DNA of 64,000 nucleotides from Cellvibrio sp. PSBB023 (GTDB taxonomy: Bacteria > Pseudomonadota > Gammaproteobacteria > Pseudomonadales > Cellvibrionaceae), in the NCBI RefSeq assembly GCF_002007605.1, contig NZ_CP019799.1, forward strand, positions 4,271,501 to 4,335,500, given 5' to 3'. Positions 1 to 9,615 of this stretch are shown one piece after another. Both the position numbers and the translations under genes were made by a program. The notes under the pieces are model-generated. The model searched no databases. It saw nothing but the letters and a program-made list of their open reading frames with translations, and was not told the origin of the DNA. Position 1 is the stretch's first letter; every line of letters begins with the position of its first letter.

Positions 1-3000
1 AGCCTCTTTACCCTATTTGGTTTTGCCTCGCTGAAACACGAACTCAAACAGCTGGACTCTGCCAGAATCATATTCACAGAATGGGATTCGCTCAATCTGC
101 AAAATCTGGTCGGCTCTGAATCAGACATCCGGCTGCTGAACCAACTACAACAAAAGCGTATCGCCAGCGAGTTCTCACAATGGCTAGCAAATAAAGCTGA
201 AGTGAAAGCCAGTGTGCGACCCCAGCCAGGCCAGAACATAATTCATCTGCAGTCCCCGGAAGAAAACTTTGCCATCAGCGGCAGTGCTACACTCACCCCA
301 ACCGGTCTGGGTGAAGTACGTTCCGATTCATTGCAAATGAATATGGCACTGTCTGATTCGGAGAGTACCCGGCAGCTTCTAGCGTGGTTTGATAGCGTCT
401 GGGCTGATGCGCACAATGTCCGTGATATCAAAGATGATCTTGTTGCCAGATTAGATGCGCTCGCCGCAGATCAACCGGCCAGTTTTATTTATTTCCTAAC
501 GCTGTTTCATCTGTTCAAAGACTTCCTCGAAGACATTGACGAAGACAATATCATTCGCAGTAAGACCGGGTTTAAAGACACATTGGTGTGGAACAAGCTC
601 TACAAGTTCCAGAAAGATGGTGTACTGGGCGCGATAGACAAACTCGAAAAACACAACGGCTGCATCATTGCCGACAGCGTGGGCTTGGGTAAGACCTTTG
701 AAGCCCTTGCGGTAATTAAGTACTACGAGCTTCGTAACGACCGAGTGCTTGTTTTATGCCCCAAAAAACTCCGTGATAATTGGACGATGTATGCGGTCAA
801 CGATAAGCGCAACTTGCTTGCTGCAGACCGGTTTAATTACGATGTCCTGAATCACACCGATCTGACCCGACCGAAAGGTTATTCCGGCGAAATCAACTTG
901 GAGACACTGAACTGGGCTAACTATGACTTGGTGGTCATCGACGAATCCCACAACTTCCGCAATACACCGAGCAAAGCCGAAGGTAAAAGCCGTTACGAGC
1001 GCCTGATGAATGACATCATCCGCTCCGGTGTTAAAACCAAAGTACTCATGCTGTCTGCAACCCCAGTAAACAATCGCATGAACGATCTGAAAAATCAGGT
1101 CGCCTTCATTACCGAGGGTCGGGACGATGCTTTTTCGGAACTGGGCATTAAAAATATTGAAACCACCCTGCGCCTCGCCCAGAAGCAGTTTAACCAATGG
1201 GTGAGTGAACCCGTCGAAAATCGTACCACTGCTGCATTACTCGACATCATGAGCTTCGATTATTTCAAGCTGCTAGATATCGTGACTATCGCTCGTTCGC
1301 GCAAGCATATTGAAAAATACTACGGTACGGCGGATATAGGCCGCTTCCCGACTCGTTTGCCACCGAAAAATATTTATGCTGATATCGATGCATCCGGCGA
1401 GTTTCCTCCGTTAAAGGATGTCAACAAAACCATACGGCGTTTATCCTTGGCTGGTTACTCACCACTCAAGTTTGTACGCGAAGCCAAAAAGGCCGAATAT
1501 GCCCGCCGTTACGATAAAGCCGTTGGCGGAGGCAAAGGGGTATTCAAACAGGTAGACCGTGAAGAAAGCCTGATTCACCTCATGCGCGTTAATCTGCTCA
1601 AACGCATGGAAAGCTCCATTCATTCCTTTACCCTGACGGCCACCAAACTGGCGCAGCAGGTAGATCGACTCCTGGCCAAAATTGATGCCCACGAATCCGA
1701 TGAGCTGACCGAGCTCAATATCGAAGATATCCACGACGTTGAGCTGGAATCCACCGAACTGGAAGATTACATGGTGGGCAACAAAACCAAAGTGCTGCTG
1801 CAGGATATGGATCTGATCCGCTTCCGGCAGGAACTGGAAGCTGACCGCGTATTCCTTACCCACATTGCTGAAACCGCGCAAAGTGTGAATGCAGCCCGAG
1901 ATGCAAAACTGGAGCTGCTGAAGCAAGCCATTGCGCAAAAAGTGCATCACCCGCTTAATCCAAGCAACAAAAAGGTCATCGTTTTTACTGCGTTTGCCGA
2001 CACAGCTCGGTACCTCTATGACCATTTGGCTCAATGGGCTCAAACCGAGCTGAGAATTCACAGTGCGCTGGTCACCGGTGGCGGGCCCAATAAAACTACC
2101 ATTACGGGCTTAGGCTCCGACCTTAACAATATTCTTACGGCCTTCTCACCCGTTTCGAAAGAGCGCAGTAAAGTAGACCCAACGGCAACTATAGAACTGG
2201 ACTTACTGATTGCTACCGACTGCATCAGTGAAGGTCAAAACCTGCAGGATTGCGATACGCTCATCAATTACGACATTCACTGGAATCCGGTCCGCATCAT
2301 TCAGCGTTTTGGCCGTGTGGACCGTCTCGGCAGCAAAAATACTCAAATTCAGCTCATCAACTTCTGGCCCAATATGGAGTTGGATGAATACATAAACCTG
2401 GAAGCGCGAGTATCAGGGCGTATGGTGTTGTTAGATATTTCCGCGACCGGTGAAGAAAACGTCATTGATGAAAGCGCCAAAGACATGAATGACCTGGAAT
2501 ACCGGCGCAGGCAGCTACAGCAACTTAAAGACGCTGTAGTCGATATTGAGGATATGAGCGGCGGTGTATCTATTACCGACCTCACCCTCAATGACTTCCG
2601 CATGGATCTGTCAGGCTATATGAGCGACAAAGCTCGCCTAGCAGCACTAGAACAAGCCCCGCTAGGGCTATATGCCGCAGTCAGTATTGACGAAGATCTG
2701 GCCGCAGATGGCATTAAACCCGGCGTGATCTTCTGCCTGAAAAATATCCGTAGTGGCAAAGAAGCAGTTCAGGTAGATGATAACTATCCACTTGCACCGT
2801 ACTTCATGGTCTACGTGACCGGTGATGTCGAAGGCAGTATCGCGATTGAGCTGAACTTTACCCAAAGTAAAAAAATACTCGATCTGCTCAAACGTGAAGC
2901 CTTTAAACAAAAAACGCCTGATCAACCCGCCATAGCCGAGGTTAACCGTGTTACACGCCATGGGCGTGATATGAGCCACTTTCAGCATTTACTGGCCGTT

Positions 3001-3153
3001 GCTGTGGATAGCATTTCCGGCAAGAGCGAAGAAAAAGGAATCGAAAGCTTGTTTACCAAAGGCGGCACGGTGCTCACTGCCACCTCCAGCCAGGGTCTTG
3101 AAGACTTTATGGTGGTTTCTTATTTGGTGCTTACGGGAGGCGAGCATGGCTGA
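1..3153 (+). CDS. SNF2/HepA-type DEAD-like helicase, 5' end cut by window
   Basis: The reading frame is open from base 1, so the GTG at 202 is internal and the true start lies upstream; at least 1050 codons are present. The leading residues (frame of base 1, LFGFASLKHEL) resemble the phospholipase-D-like N-terminal region common in these helicases, which is an inference. Helicase motifs in order: Walker A ADSVGLGKT at about window codons 224-232, the DEAH-type box DESHNF near codon 315, a helicase C-terminal half with TDCISEGQNLQ, and the arginine-finger motif QRFGRVDRLG near codon 775. The product probably remodels or translocates on DNA. It overlaps the next gene by 8 bp and leads an apparent four-gene operon with DUF4391, mod and res, so a role in the same restriction system is inferred. 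Confidence 0.88.
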   Translation, partial: SLFTLFGFASLKHELKQLDSARIIFTEWDSLNLQNLVGSESDIRLLNQLQQKRIASEFSQWLANKAEVKASVRPQPGQNIIHLQSPEENFAISGSATLTPTGLGEVRSDSLQMNMALSDSESTRQLLAWFDSVWADAHNVRDIKDDLVARLDALAADQPASFIYFLTLFHLFKDFLEDIDEDNIIRSKTGFKDTLVWNKLYKFQKDGVLGAIDKLEKHNGCIIADSVGLGKTFEALAVIKYYELRNDRVLVLCPKKLRDNWTMYAVNDKRNLLAADRFNYDVLNHTDLTRPKGYSGEINLETLNWANYDLVVIDESHNFRNTPSKAEGKSRYERLMNDIIRSGVKTKVLMLSATPVNNRMNDLKNQVAFITEGRDDAFSELGIKNIETTLRLAQKQFNQWVSEPVENRTTAALLDIMSFDYFKLLDIVTIARSRKHIEKYYGTADIGRFPTRLPPKNIYADIDASGEFPPLKDVNKTIRRLSLAGYSPLKFVREAKKAEYARRYDKAVGGGKGVFKQVDREESLIHLMRVNLLKRMESSIHSFTLTATKLAQQVDRLLAKIDAHESDELTELNIEDIHDVELESTELEDYMVGNKTKVLLQDMDLIRFRQELEADRVFLTHIAETAQSVNAARDAKLELLKQAIAQKVHHPLNPSNKKVIVFTAFADTARYLYDHLAQWAQTELRIHSALVTGGGPNKTTITGLGSDLNNILTAFSPVSKERSKVDPTATIELDLLIATDCISEGQNLQDCDTLINYDIHWNPVRIIQRFGRVDRLGSKNTQIQLINFWPNMELDEYINLEARVSGRMVLLDISATGEENVIDESAKDMNDLEYRRRQLQQLKDAVVDIEDMSGGVSITDLTLNDFRMDLSGYMSDKARLAALEQAPLGLYAAVSIDEDLAADGIKPGVIFCLKNIRSGKEAVQVDDNYPLAPYFMVYVTGDVEGSIAIELNFTQSKKILDLLKREAFKQKTPDQPAIAEVNRVTRHGRDMSHFQHLLAVAVDSISGKSEEKGIESLFTKGGTVLTATSSQGLEDFMVVSYLVLTGGEHG

Positions 3154-3973
3154 GCCGAACCTGAGTAAGGGATTGAGCTTAGGGCTACCCCATTTTGAAG
3201 CATTCCTACATAGCCTGAATGTGCCTGACAGCTGCGTGCTTAACAAACCCCTATACAAAAAAATGTTTCAGGAACACGCAGACCTTGATGCCAAAGACAA
3301 AAAAGCACTGAAAGACGATGTTGATAAAATCCGTTGGCTCTACACCTTAAAGCCCACCACTATCAATATAGCGCCATATAGCGACGACCTCCGTGATTAT
3401 GGTGAGTTAGCCTTCTTGCAAGTCGAATTAAGCAACGGCAAAAGCGCTGAGCGTATTGGCCACCTAATCAACCGGGCGATACCTTACCCGGTGGTGATCT
3501 TTTTTTGTCTAACGGAAGCAAAAGAAACAGATTTGTCAGAAGCCTGTGAACAACTGGCCATCTGCCTTGCTGATAAACGAATCAACAAAGCTGACAAAGA
3601 AAAATGGGTGATAGAAGAGCTTCTGACATCGCCTTGGGTTTCATTGGCAAGAGTGACAGATACAGAGCAAGCATTTTTAAACAGCCTGATCCTTAGAGGG
3701 TTGCCACACAGCAATTTCTGGCAGTTCTATCAAACGTTGATGGCTCGCGTGCAAGCGTTGCAGTGTGCCGAAATCAGCGGACGTTTCCATTTAGTATCCG
3801 GCGAATCCGCTGAACAACAACAAGAACAACTCCAACAATATAAGAAAATCGAGCAAGAAGTTAAAAAATTACGCACCCAGATCAAGCAGGCCGAGTTCAG
3901 CCAGCAGGTTATGTTGAACACCCAAATTAAACATCTAGAACTAAAGCTCAAGCAGTTAGCTGAGCTCCTGTAA
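3146..3973 (+). CDS. DUF4391 domain protein
   Basis: 275 residues from the ATG at 3146, chosen because a GGGAGG Shine-Dalgarno lies just upstream inside the end of the helicase gene; the frame is open further upstream, but that part overlaps the helicase. The pattern (PHFEAFLHSL at the start, LQVELSN in the middle, a long C-terminal coiled coil rich in Gln, Lys and Leu from about residue 215 to 275) fits DUF4391, a family of unknown biochemical role often found beside helicases and type III-like methylases. No catalytic motif is visible. The coiled coil suggests a bridging or oligomerising subunit. Translational coupling to the helicase suggests the two proteins are made in similar amounts. 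Confidence 0.8.
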   Translation: MAEPNLSKGLSLGLPHFEAFLHSLNVPDSCVLNKPLYKKMFQEHADLDAKDKKALKDDVDKIRWLYTLKPTTINIAPYSDDLRDYGELAFLQVELSNGKSAERIGHLINRAIPYPVVIFFCLTEAKETDLSEACEQLAICLADKRINKADKEKWVIEELLTSPWVSLARVTDTEQAFLNSLILRGLPHSNFWQFYQTLMARVQALQCAEISGRFHLVSGESAEQQQEQLQQYKKIEQEVKKLRTQIKQAEFSQQVMLNTQIKHLELKLKQLAELL

Positions 3974-4010
3974 CCGAATTGCAAACGCAGAACACTTACG
4001 AGGAAATACA

Positions 4011-6080
4011 GTGAAAAACGTCATTCCACAAATAGACGCAAAAAGCGCAGACAGCAAAAGCATGGATATCGTCGCTGACAATATCGAAAAATTAAAAGAG
4101 CTTTTCCCAGAAGCATTTACTGAGGGCAAAGTGGATTTCGATGCACTGAAAGAAGTGCTGGGTGACTACATTGATGGCCGCGATGAGCGCTACAGCTTTA
4201 CTTGGAATGGCAAAAGCAAAGCCCGTATGTTGGCACAAACTCCAAGTACAGGCACCTTGCGCCCCTACAAAGAAGAATCCGTCGATTGGGCTAGTACTCA
4301 GAACCTGTTTATCGAAGGTGATAACCTAGAAGTTCTCAAATTGTTGCAAAAGAGTTATCACAAAAAGGTCAGAATGATCTATATCGACCCGCCTTATAAC
4401 ACGGGTAGCGACTTCGTTTATAAAGACAACTTTAAAGACAATATCAAAAACTACAAAGAGATTACCGGCCAAGTTAATAGTGAAGGCAGAAATCTGTCCA
4501 ATAACCCTGAAACCAGCGGGCGCTACCACACCGACTGGTTAAATATGATGTATCCGCGACTGAAGCTTGCTCGAAATCTGCTTAAGGATGATGGGGTGAT
4601 ATTTATAAGTATTGATGATGGTGAGGTGGCGAATTTAACGAACATATGCAATGAAATATTTGGAGAGGAGAATTTTATTAATCAAATATCCTTAAACGCA
4701 AAAGTGAGCGCAGGAGCTTCTGGCGGAGGTGAAGATAGAAAACTGAAAAAAAACATCGAATATATTTTGATGTACTCAAAGTCATATTCTCATTGGGAGC
4801 CAATTTCTCCTGTCTATAAAGAAACAAAATTATTTGATTATATTGATCAAATGAAAAAAGACAAAAAAAGTTTCAAATACACCAATGTTTTGTATCGGTT
4901 AGATGGAGTGTCTCATTACAAGACAATTAAAGACGGGGAAGGAAATGATATTGATATATTCAACGTAGGTAGCTACGAAATAAAAACAATCAAACAGATT
5001 TCTAGCATTGAAGGTATTGACGAAGAGAGAGTTTACGAAAAGTATTATGACAAAGTAATGACTACAACAAACGCCCAGACTTCAATTAGAGACAGAGTTT
5101 GGGGTGCAACTGACTCTGAAAACAATATGTATATTGCTGAGTACCTACCTAAATCAGGGAAAAATAAGGGAGAGAAAACAAAACTTTATTTTATGGGGAA
5201 GCAGAAGGTGCTACTCATATGGCTTAAAGATACTTCCGTGATGATAGATGGGGAAATTTACAAGCGTGAAAAAATTGGCACTTATTGGGATGGGTTTAGT
5301 TGGATTAATGTTACCAAAGAAGGAAATGTAAAATTCCCCAACGGCAAAAAACCTATAGCTCTTATACAACAATTTATGAAGCTGGTCCCTAATAGCCAGT
5401 CGATGTATGTGTTGGATTTTTTTGCTGGCTCGGGAAGTACTGCACACGCATGTTTGAAATTCAACCAAGAATCGCATTCGGATGTACGTTTTATAAATAT
5501 TCAACTACCGGAGCTAATTGAACCAAATACAAACGACAATAAAGATTATCTTAAGTACTTAGAAGAGGAGAAAATACCCGCCGTTGTTACCGAAGTCTCA
5601 AAAGAGCGCATTCGCCGAGCTGCTGCGAAAATCAAAGAAGAAAATCCGAGTTATAAAGGCGATCTTGGCTTTAAGGTATTCAAACTCGACTCCACCAATA
5701 TCAAACCTTGGGAGCTAGATTTTGATCTTACCGAGCAGGATCTGGAAGATCAGATTTCCAATATTAAGCATGGCCGCAAGGAAGAAGATGTCCTCTACGA
5801 AGTGCTGTTGAAGTACGGTCTGGATCTGACCCTGCCGATTACCGAGCATGTTGTGGCAGGGCACAAGGTATTTGATATCGGCATGGGCGCACTGATGATT
5901 TGCCTGTCGGACGATATTACTCTCGATGTGGTCGAAGGGATTGCCAAACTCAAAGACAAGCTGAACCCGGAAATTATGCGGGTGGTTTTCAAAGACGCCG
6001 GTTTTGCCGACGACGTGGTGAAAACCAACGCGGTACAGATTCTCAAGCAGGCGGGTATTGAAGATGTAAGGAGCCTGTAA
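4011..6080 (+). CDS. mod: Type III restriction-modification methyltransferase (Mod)
   Basis: 689 residues from a GTG start with AGGA upstream. It is a beta-class N6-adenine methyltransferase: the catalytic motif DPPYNTG (about residue 126) comes before the SAM-binding motif FFAGSGSTAH (about residue 470), with the target-recognition region between them, as in type III Mod proteins. Mod alone methylates one strand of an asymmetric site and recognises the target for the Mod-Res complex. The central part (bases about 4570-5560) is clearly richer in A and T, with many Lys, Ile and Asn codons, than both ends of the same gene. This points to a swapped specificity domain. res follows after one untranslated base. 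Confidence 0.95.
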   Translation: MKNVIPQIDAKSADSKSMDIVADNIEKLKELFPEAFTEGKVDFDALKEVLGDYIDGRDERYSFTWNGKSKARMLAQTPSTGTLRPYKEESVDWASTQNLFIEGDNLEVLKLLQKSYHKKVRMIYIDPPYNTGSDFVYKDNFKDNIKNYKEITGQVNSEGRNLSNNPETSGRYHTDWLNMMYPRLKLARNLLKDDGVIFISIDDGEVANLTNICNEIFGEENFINQISLNAKVSAGASGGGEDRKLKKNIEYILMYSKSYSHWEPISPVYKETKLFDYIDQMKKDKKSFKYTNVLYRLDGVSHYKTIKDGEGNDIDIFNVGSYEIKTIKQISSIEGIDEERVYEKYYDKVMTTTNAQTSIRDRVWGATDSENNMYIAEYLPKSGKNKGEKTKLYFMGKQKVLLIWLKDTSVMIDGEIYKREKIGTYWDGFSWINVTKEGNVKFPNGKKPIALIQQFMKLVPNSQSMYVLDFFAGSGSTAHACLKFNQESHSDVRFINIQLPELIEPNTNDNKDYLKYLEEEKIPAVVTEVSKERIRRAAAKIKEENPSYKGDLGFKVFKLDSTNIKPWELDFDLTEQDLEDQISNIKHGRKEEDVLYEVLLKYGLDLTLPITEHVVAGHKVFDIGMGALMICLSDDITLDVVEGIAKLKDKLNPEIMRVVFKDAGFADDVVKTNAVQILKQAGIEDVRSL

Positions 6081-6081
6081 C

Positions 6082-9000
6082 ATGAAGATTCAATTCGATG
6101 CCAATCTGGATTATCAGCGCCAGGCTATTGAGTCGGTGACGGGCGTGTTCGCCGGACAGGAAATTTGCCAGACCAATTTCACCGTTGCTCCCTTGCAATC
6201 TTGGGAGGAAGGCTCGCTCTTTCATGGTACGCAGGAGGATACCTTGGGTATTGGCAACCGCTTGCGCCTGCTGGATGAGGATATTCACGCTAATATCCGC
6301 AAAATACAGCTGAAAAACGGCCTAGCACCGTCTGAGACTTTTGACTCGAAAGACGGAATTCACCTGACGGTGGAAATGGAAACGGGCACCGGTAAAACCT
6401 ACGTTTACTTGCGTACAATCTTCGAGATGAACAGGCTCTACGGCTTTACCAAGTTCATTATTGTGGTGCCGTCCATTGCTGTTAAAGAAGGCGTTCAGAA
6501 GTCACTGGAAATTACCGCCAGTCACTTTAAAGAGCTTTACGAAAACATAACCTTCGACTATTTCACTTATGATTCCAGCAAGCTGTCGGATGTCCGCAAC
6601 TTTGCCACCAGCCCCGACATTCAGGTCATGGTGATTAACATCGATGCTTTCCGTAAAAGCTTTGCAGATCCGGAGCAAGAGAATAAGGCCAACATTATTC
6701 ACCGGGCCCATGACAGAATGACTGGTGCCAAGCCAATCGAATTTATCCAGCAAACCAACCCGATTGTGATTGTCGATGAACCTCAGAGCGTTGACACCAC
6801 CGATAAAAGTAAAGAGGCCATCGCCTCGCTTAACCCTATGTGCACGCTGCGTTATTCGGCCACGCACGTTGAAAAGCACCATATGCTCTACAAGCTGGAC
6901 TCCGTGGATGCCTATGAGCAAAAGCTGGTAAAACAGATTGAAGTCGCGGGCATTGAAGTTAGGGATGGTCACAACAAGGCCTATATCAAGCTAATTAGCG
7001 TAGATAACAAAAAAAGCCCAATCAGTGCCAAAATTGAAATAGATGCCCGATTGAAGAATGGCAGCATTAAACGCAAGGAAGTCACGGTTGTCAGTGGCGC
7101 GGATTTGCTGGATGCCAAGTACAGCGGTGGGCGTGACGTATACGATGGCTACATTATTGAAGACATCTACTGCGAGCAAAGCAATGAATACATCAGCTTT
7201 ACTAGTAAGCCCGATACTTTGAAGCTGGGGCAAGCGCTGGGTGAAGTTGATCCAGATGAATTTAAACGCTTGCAGATCCGCAAAACCATTGAAGAGCATC
7301 TCGATAAAGAAATGCGCCTGCGCCCGCAGAACATTAAAGTGTTGAGTCTGTTCTTTATCGACAAGGTCGCAAACTACCGCTGGTACGATGAAGCCGGCAA
7401 CCCGCAAAAGGGTAAGCTCGCCCTGATTTTTGAAGAAGAGTACGACCGAGCCATTCGTAAACCCAAATACAGCCAGCTGTTTGAAGGTGCCGATCTGGAT
7501 ACCGCCGCAGAGGGCGTGCACAACGGCTACTTTGCTATCGACAAGAAAAAAGATTCATCCGGCAAAGAAATGCTGAAAGAGTCCAAAATTGGAAAAGATG
7601 GCAAAGCCGCAAGCAGTGAATCTGATGGCAGTGCCTACAACACCATTATGAAAGACAAAGAATGGTTGTTGAGTTTTGGGTGCAAACTTAAATTTATATT
7701 TTCCCACTCGGCGCTCAAGGAGGGCTGGGACAATCCTAATGTCTTCCAGATTTGTACACTGAACGAAACCAATTCAGTCATCAAAAAACGCCAGGAAATC
7801 GGCCGTGGTTTGCGCATCTGCGTCAACCAAGATGGCGAGCGTGTACATGGCTTTGAGGTGAATACCCTCACTGTAATGGCCAATGAATCGTATGAACAAT
7901 TTGCTGAGCAGTTGCAAAAAGAAATCGAAAACGAAGAAGGCATCAAGTTTGGTGTGGTCGAGCAACATCTGTTCGCCAATATCGTTGTGCCGGTGGATGA
8001 CTATAGTCACGAATATCTGGGCGTTGATGCCTCCAAAACGCTATGGGAACACTTTAAAAGTGCTGGCTATATCGATAACAAAGGAAAAGTGCAGGATAGC
8101 TTGAAGGCCGCCTTGAAAAGCGGTGAGCTGGACTTGCCGGAAGCGTTTAAACCCCACGCAACTCAGGTGGCTGGTGTATTGAAGAAAGTTGCCGGTAATC
8201 TCAATATCAAAAACCGAGATGACAAGAAGAAGGTATCACTTAACAAAGCAGTGTTCCTGAGCCCTGAATTCAAATCTTTGTGGGATCGTATTAAGTACAA
8301 AACCACCTTCCGAGTAGACTTTGATGTCGATACGCTGATTGAAACATGTGCGGATGAAATCAAAGCAAACCTTCAGGTAGGCAAGGCACGCTTTATCTAC
8401 CGAAAAGCAAAAACTGAGATTGACCGTGGCGGAGTACATGCGGAGCAAGTGCAGGAAACAGCGAGCGTCTATGAAGCGCGCTCATTCCAGCTACCCGATT
8501 TGATCACTTATCTACAGAACGAAACCAATCTGACCCGTCGCACCTTGGTTGCCATTGTCAATAAAAGCGGCCGCCTTGAATCTTTCAAAAATAACCCTCA
8601 AAAATTTATTGAGCAGGTCTCTAACATCATCAAGAATCAGATGCGCCTGTTTATAGTAGACGGCATCAAGTACCACAAAATCGGTGGAGACCAGTTCTAC
8701 GCCCAGGAACTCTTCAGCGATAACGAACTGTTTGGATATCTTCAAAAGAACATGGTCGCAAGCAACAAGTCTGTCTTTGACCATGTTGTATACGATTCCG
8801 ATATTGAGCTGGAGTTTGCTTCGGCATTCGAACTTAGTGACGATATCAAACTCTACGCCAAGCTTCCGGATTGGTTCAAAATCGACACCCCACTTGGAAC
8901 CTACAACCCGGACTGGGCAGTGCTGGTAGAGGTAGACGGTAAAGAGAAGCTCTATTTCGTTGTTGAAACAAAAAGCACCTTATTTGCTGACGCCTTGCGA

Positions 9001-9114
9001 CCCACCGAAAAAGCGAAAATTATTTGTGGTAAAGAGCACTTCAAGGCGCTTGGCAATGATGTTGAATTCGCAGTAACCAATTCAATGGACGAATTTTCAG
9101 GTAGGTTTGTTTGA
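6082..9114 (+). CDS. res: Type III restriction enzyme subunit (Res)
   Basis: 1010 residues starting one base after the mod stop codon. The N-terminal half is an SF2 helicase/translocase: Walker A METGTGKT near residue 100, the DEAD-like box VDEPQ near 232, and the motif VI region GRGLRI near 580. The C-terminal end carries the PD-(D/E)XK nuclease expected for Res: NPDWAVL near residue 942 and VVETKS near 962. Length and architecture match the family. The protein uses ATP to communicate between two unmethylated sites and cut the DNA. All motifs look intact, so the system is probably active. Its ending, with no co-directional gene downstream, marks the end of the operon. Confidence 0.95.
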   Translation: MKIQFDANLDYQRQAIESVTGVFAGQEICQTNFTVAPLQSWEEGSLFHGTQEDTLGIGNRLRLLDEDIHANIRKIQLKNGLAPSETFDSKDGIHLTVEMETGTGKTYVYLRTIFEMNRLYGFTKFIIVVPSIAVKEGVQKSLEITASHFKELYENITFDYFTYDSSKLSDVRNFATSPDIQVMVINIDAFRKSFADPEQENKANIIHRAHDRMTGAKPIEFIQQTNPIVIVDEPQSVDTTDKSKEAIASLNPMCTLRYSATHVEKHHMLYKLDSVDAYEQKLVKQIEVAGIEVRDGHNKAYIKLISVDNKKSPISAKIEIDARLKNGSIKRKEVTVVSGADLLDAKYSGGRDVYDGYIIEDIYCEQSNEYISFTSKPDTLKLGQALGEVDPDEFKRLQIRKTIEEHLDKEMRLRPQNIKVLSLFFIDKVANYRWYDEAGNPQKGKLALIFEEEYDRAIRKPKYSQLFEGADLDTAAEGVHNGYFAIDKKKDSSGKEMLKESKIGKDGKAASSESDGSAYNTIMKDKEWLLSFGCKLKFIFSHSALKEGWDNPNVFQICTLNETNSVIKKRQEIGRGLRICVNQDGERVHGFEVNTLTVMANESYEQFAEQLQKEIENEEGIKFGVVEQHLFANIVVPVDDYSHEYLGVDASKTLWEHFKSAGYIDNKGKVQDSLKAALKSGELDLPEAFKPHATQVAGVLKKVAGNLNIKNRDDKKKVSLNKAVFLSPEFKSLWDRIKYKTTFRVDFDVDTLIETCADEIKANLQVGKARFIYRKAKTEIDRGGVHAEQVQETASVYEARSFQLPDLITYLQNETNLTRRTLVAIVNKSGRLESFKNNPQKFIEQVSNIIKNQMRLFIVDGIKYHKIGGDQFYAQELFSDNELFGYLQKNMVASNKSVFDHVVYDSDIELEFASAFELSDDIKLYAKLPDWFKIDTPLGTYNPDWAVLVEVDGKEKLYFVVETKSTLFADALRPTEKAKIICGKEHFKALGNDVEFAVTNSMDEFSGRFV

Positions 9115-9173
9115 GGAATGACGAAGAGCTGCTTGTGGCACGAGCGATGAAATAATTTGAACAGGAGGTTGCG

Positions 9174-9329
9174 ATGAAACTTGGAGTGGATCTTGAAAAT
9201 TGTTATGGCATCAATAAGTTGGTGCAGGAATTTGACCTCGCCAAAATTGATTGCAATAACAGTGTTTGCTCATTGTATGCAGCAAACGGAACATTAAAAA
9301 CATCATTGACCAAGACACTGGGGCGCTGA
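9174..9329 (+). pseudogene. Remnant of an AAA-type ATP-binding protein (N-terminal stub)
   Basis: A 51-residue open frame with a good ribosome binding site (AGGAGG about 5 bases before ATG). It begins MKLGVDLENCYGINKL and contains a degenerate P-loop, YAANGTLKTSLTKTL, then stops. This is the typical beginning of SMC/RloC-like ATPases several hundred residues long, in which the loop usually reads APNGAMKTS or similar. The product ends right after the P-loop, so it is a truncated relic, probably of another defence gene. Identification rests on recalled family patterns. Confidence 0.6.
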
Positions 9330-9564
9330 TGAAGGCAATCTTTCAATAGGTTACGCATCTATGCTTTTAGATGGTTTGTTAACCGAACCAAAAGCGCTCC
9401 ACATCTATTGAAAAATATTTTTGAGCATAAACTTAATTTGCGGAATTATCTAAAAGGGACGACTTACGATGAGGTTTATTCTTATGCTTATTCAAAAGCC
9501 AAGAATGAAATAGAAAACCCTTGATATATAACTAGCCTAAATTATTTTGAAATAATTATACACC
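9330..9564 (+). other. Decayed sequence between the ATPase stub and umuC
   Basis: No intact gene. A frame open from about 9342 ends at TGA 9522-9524. Its last part (from about 9411) reads like genuine protein (YLKGTTYDEVYSYAYSKAKN) and may be the 3' end of the same lost gene as the stub at 9174 or of another one. An internal deletion is the simplest explanation. Confidence 0.4.
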
Positions 9565-9594
9565 CCTATATTTTTTCAGTAGAAAAAATATAGG
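9565..9594. terminator. Perfect 13-bp hairpin between convergent res region and umuC
   Basis: Two perfectly complementary 13-base arms (9565-9577 and 9582-9594) flank an AGTA loop. Each arm contains a run of six T or A, so a U-tract is present whichever strand is transcribed. The position between the end of the plus-strand genes and the end of minus-strand umuC suits a bidirectional terminator. The stem has little GC, so its strength is uncertain. Confidence 0.6.
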
Positions 9595-9615
9595 CTTCAA
9601 TTTACTTGTGAGCTT

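Noticed and set aside
1459..2061. Long open frames antisense to the helicase, restriction and aroA genes
   Set aside because: They are shadows: no ribosome binding sites, unlikely amino-acid composition, and complete overlap with genes having clear motifs.
1..9114. DISARM system because of helicase plus methylase
   Set aside because: No DrmA/DrmB (helicase with DUF1998) genes and the methylase pairs with a Res subunit in type III order.
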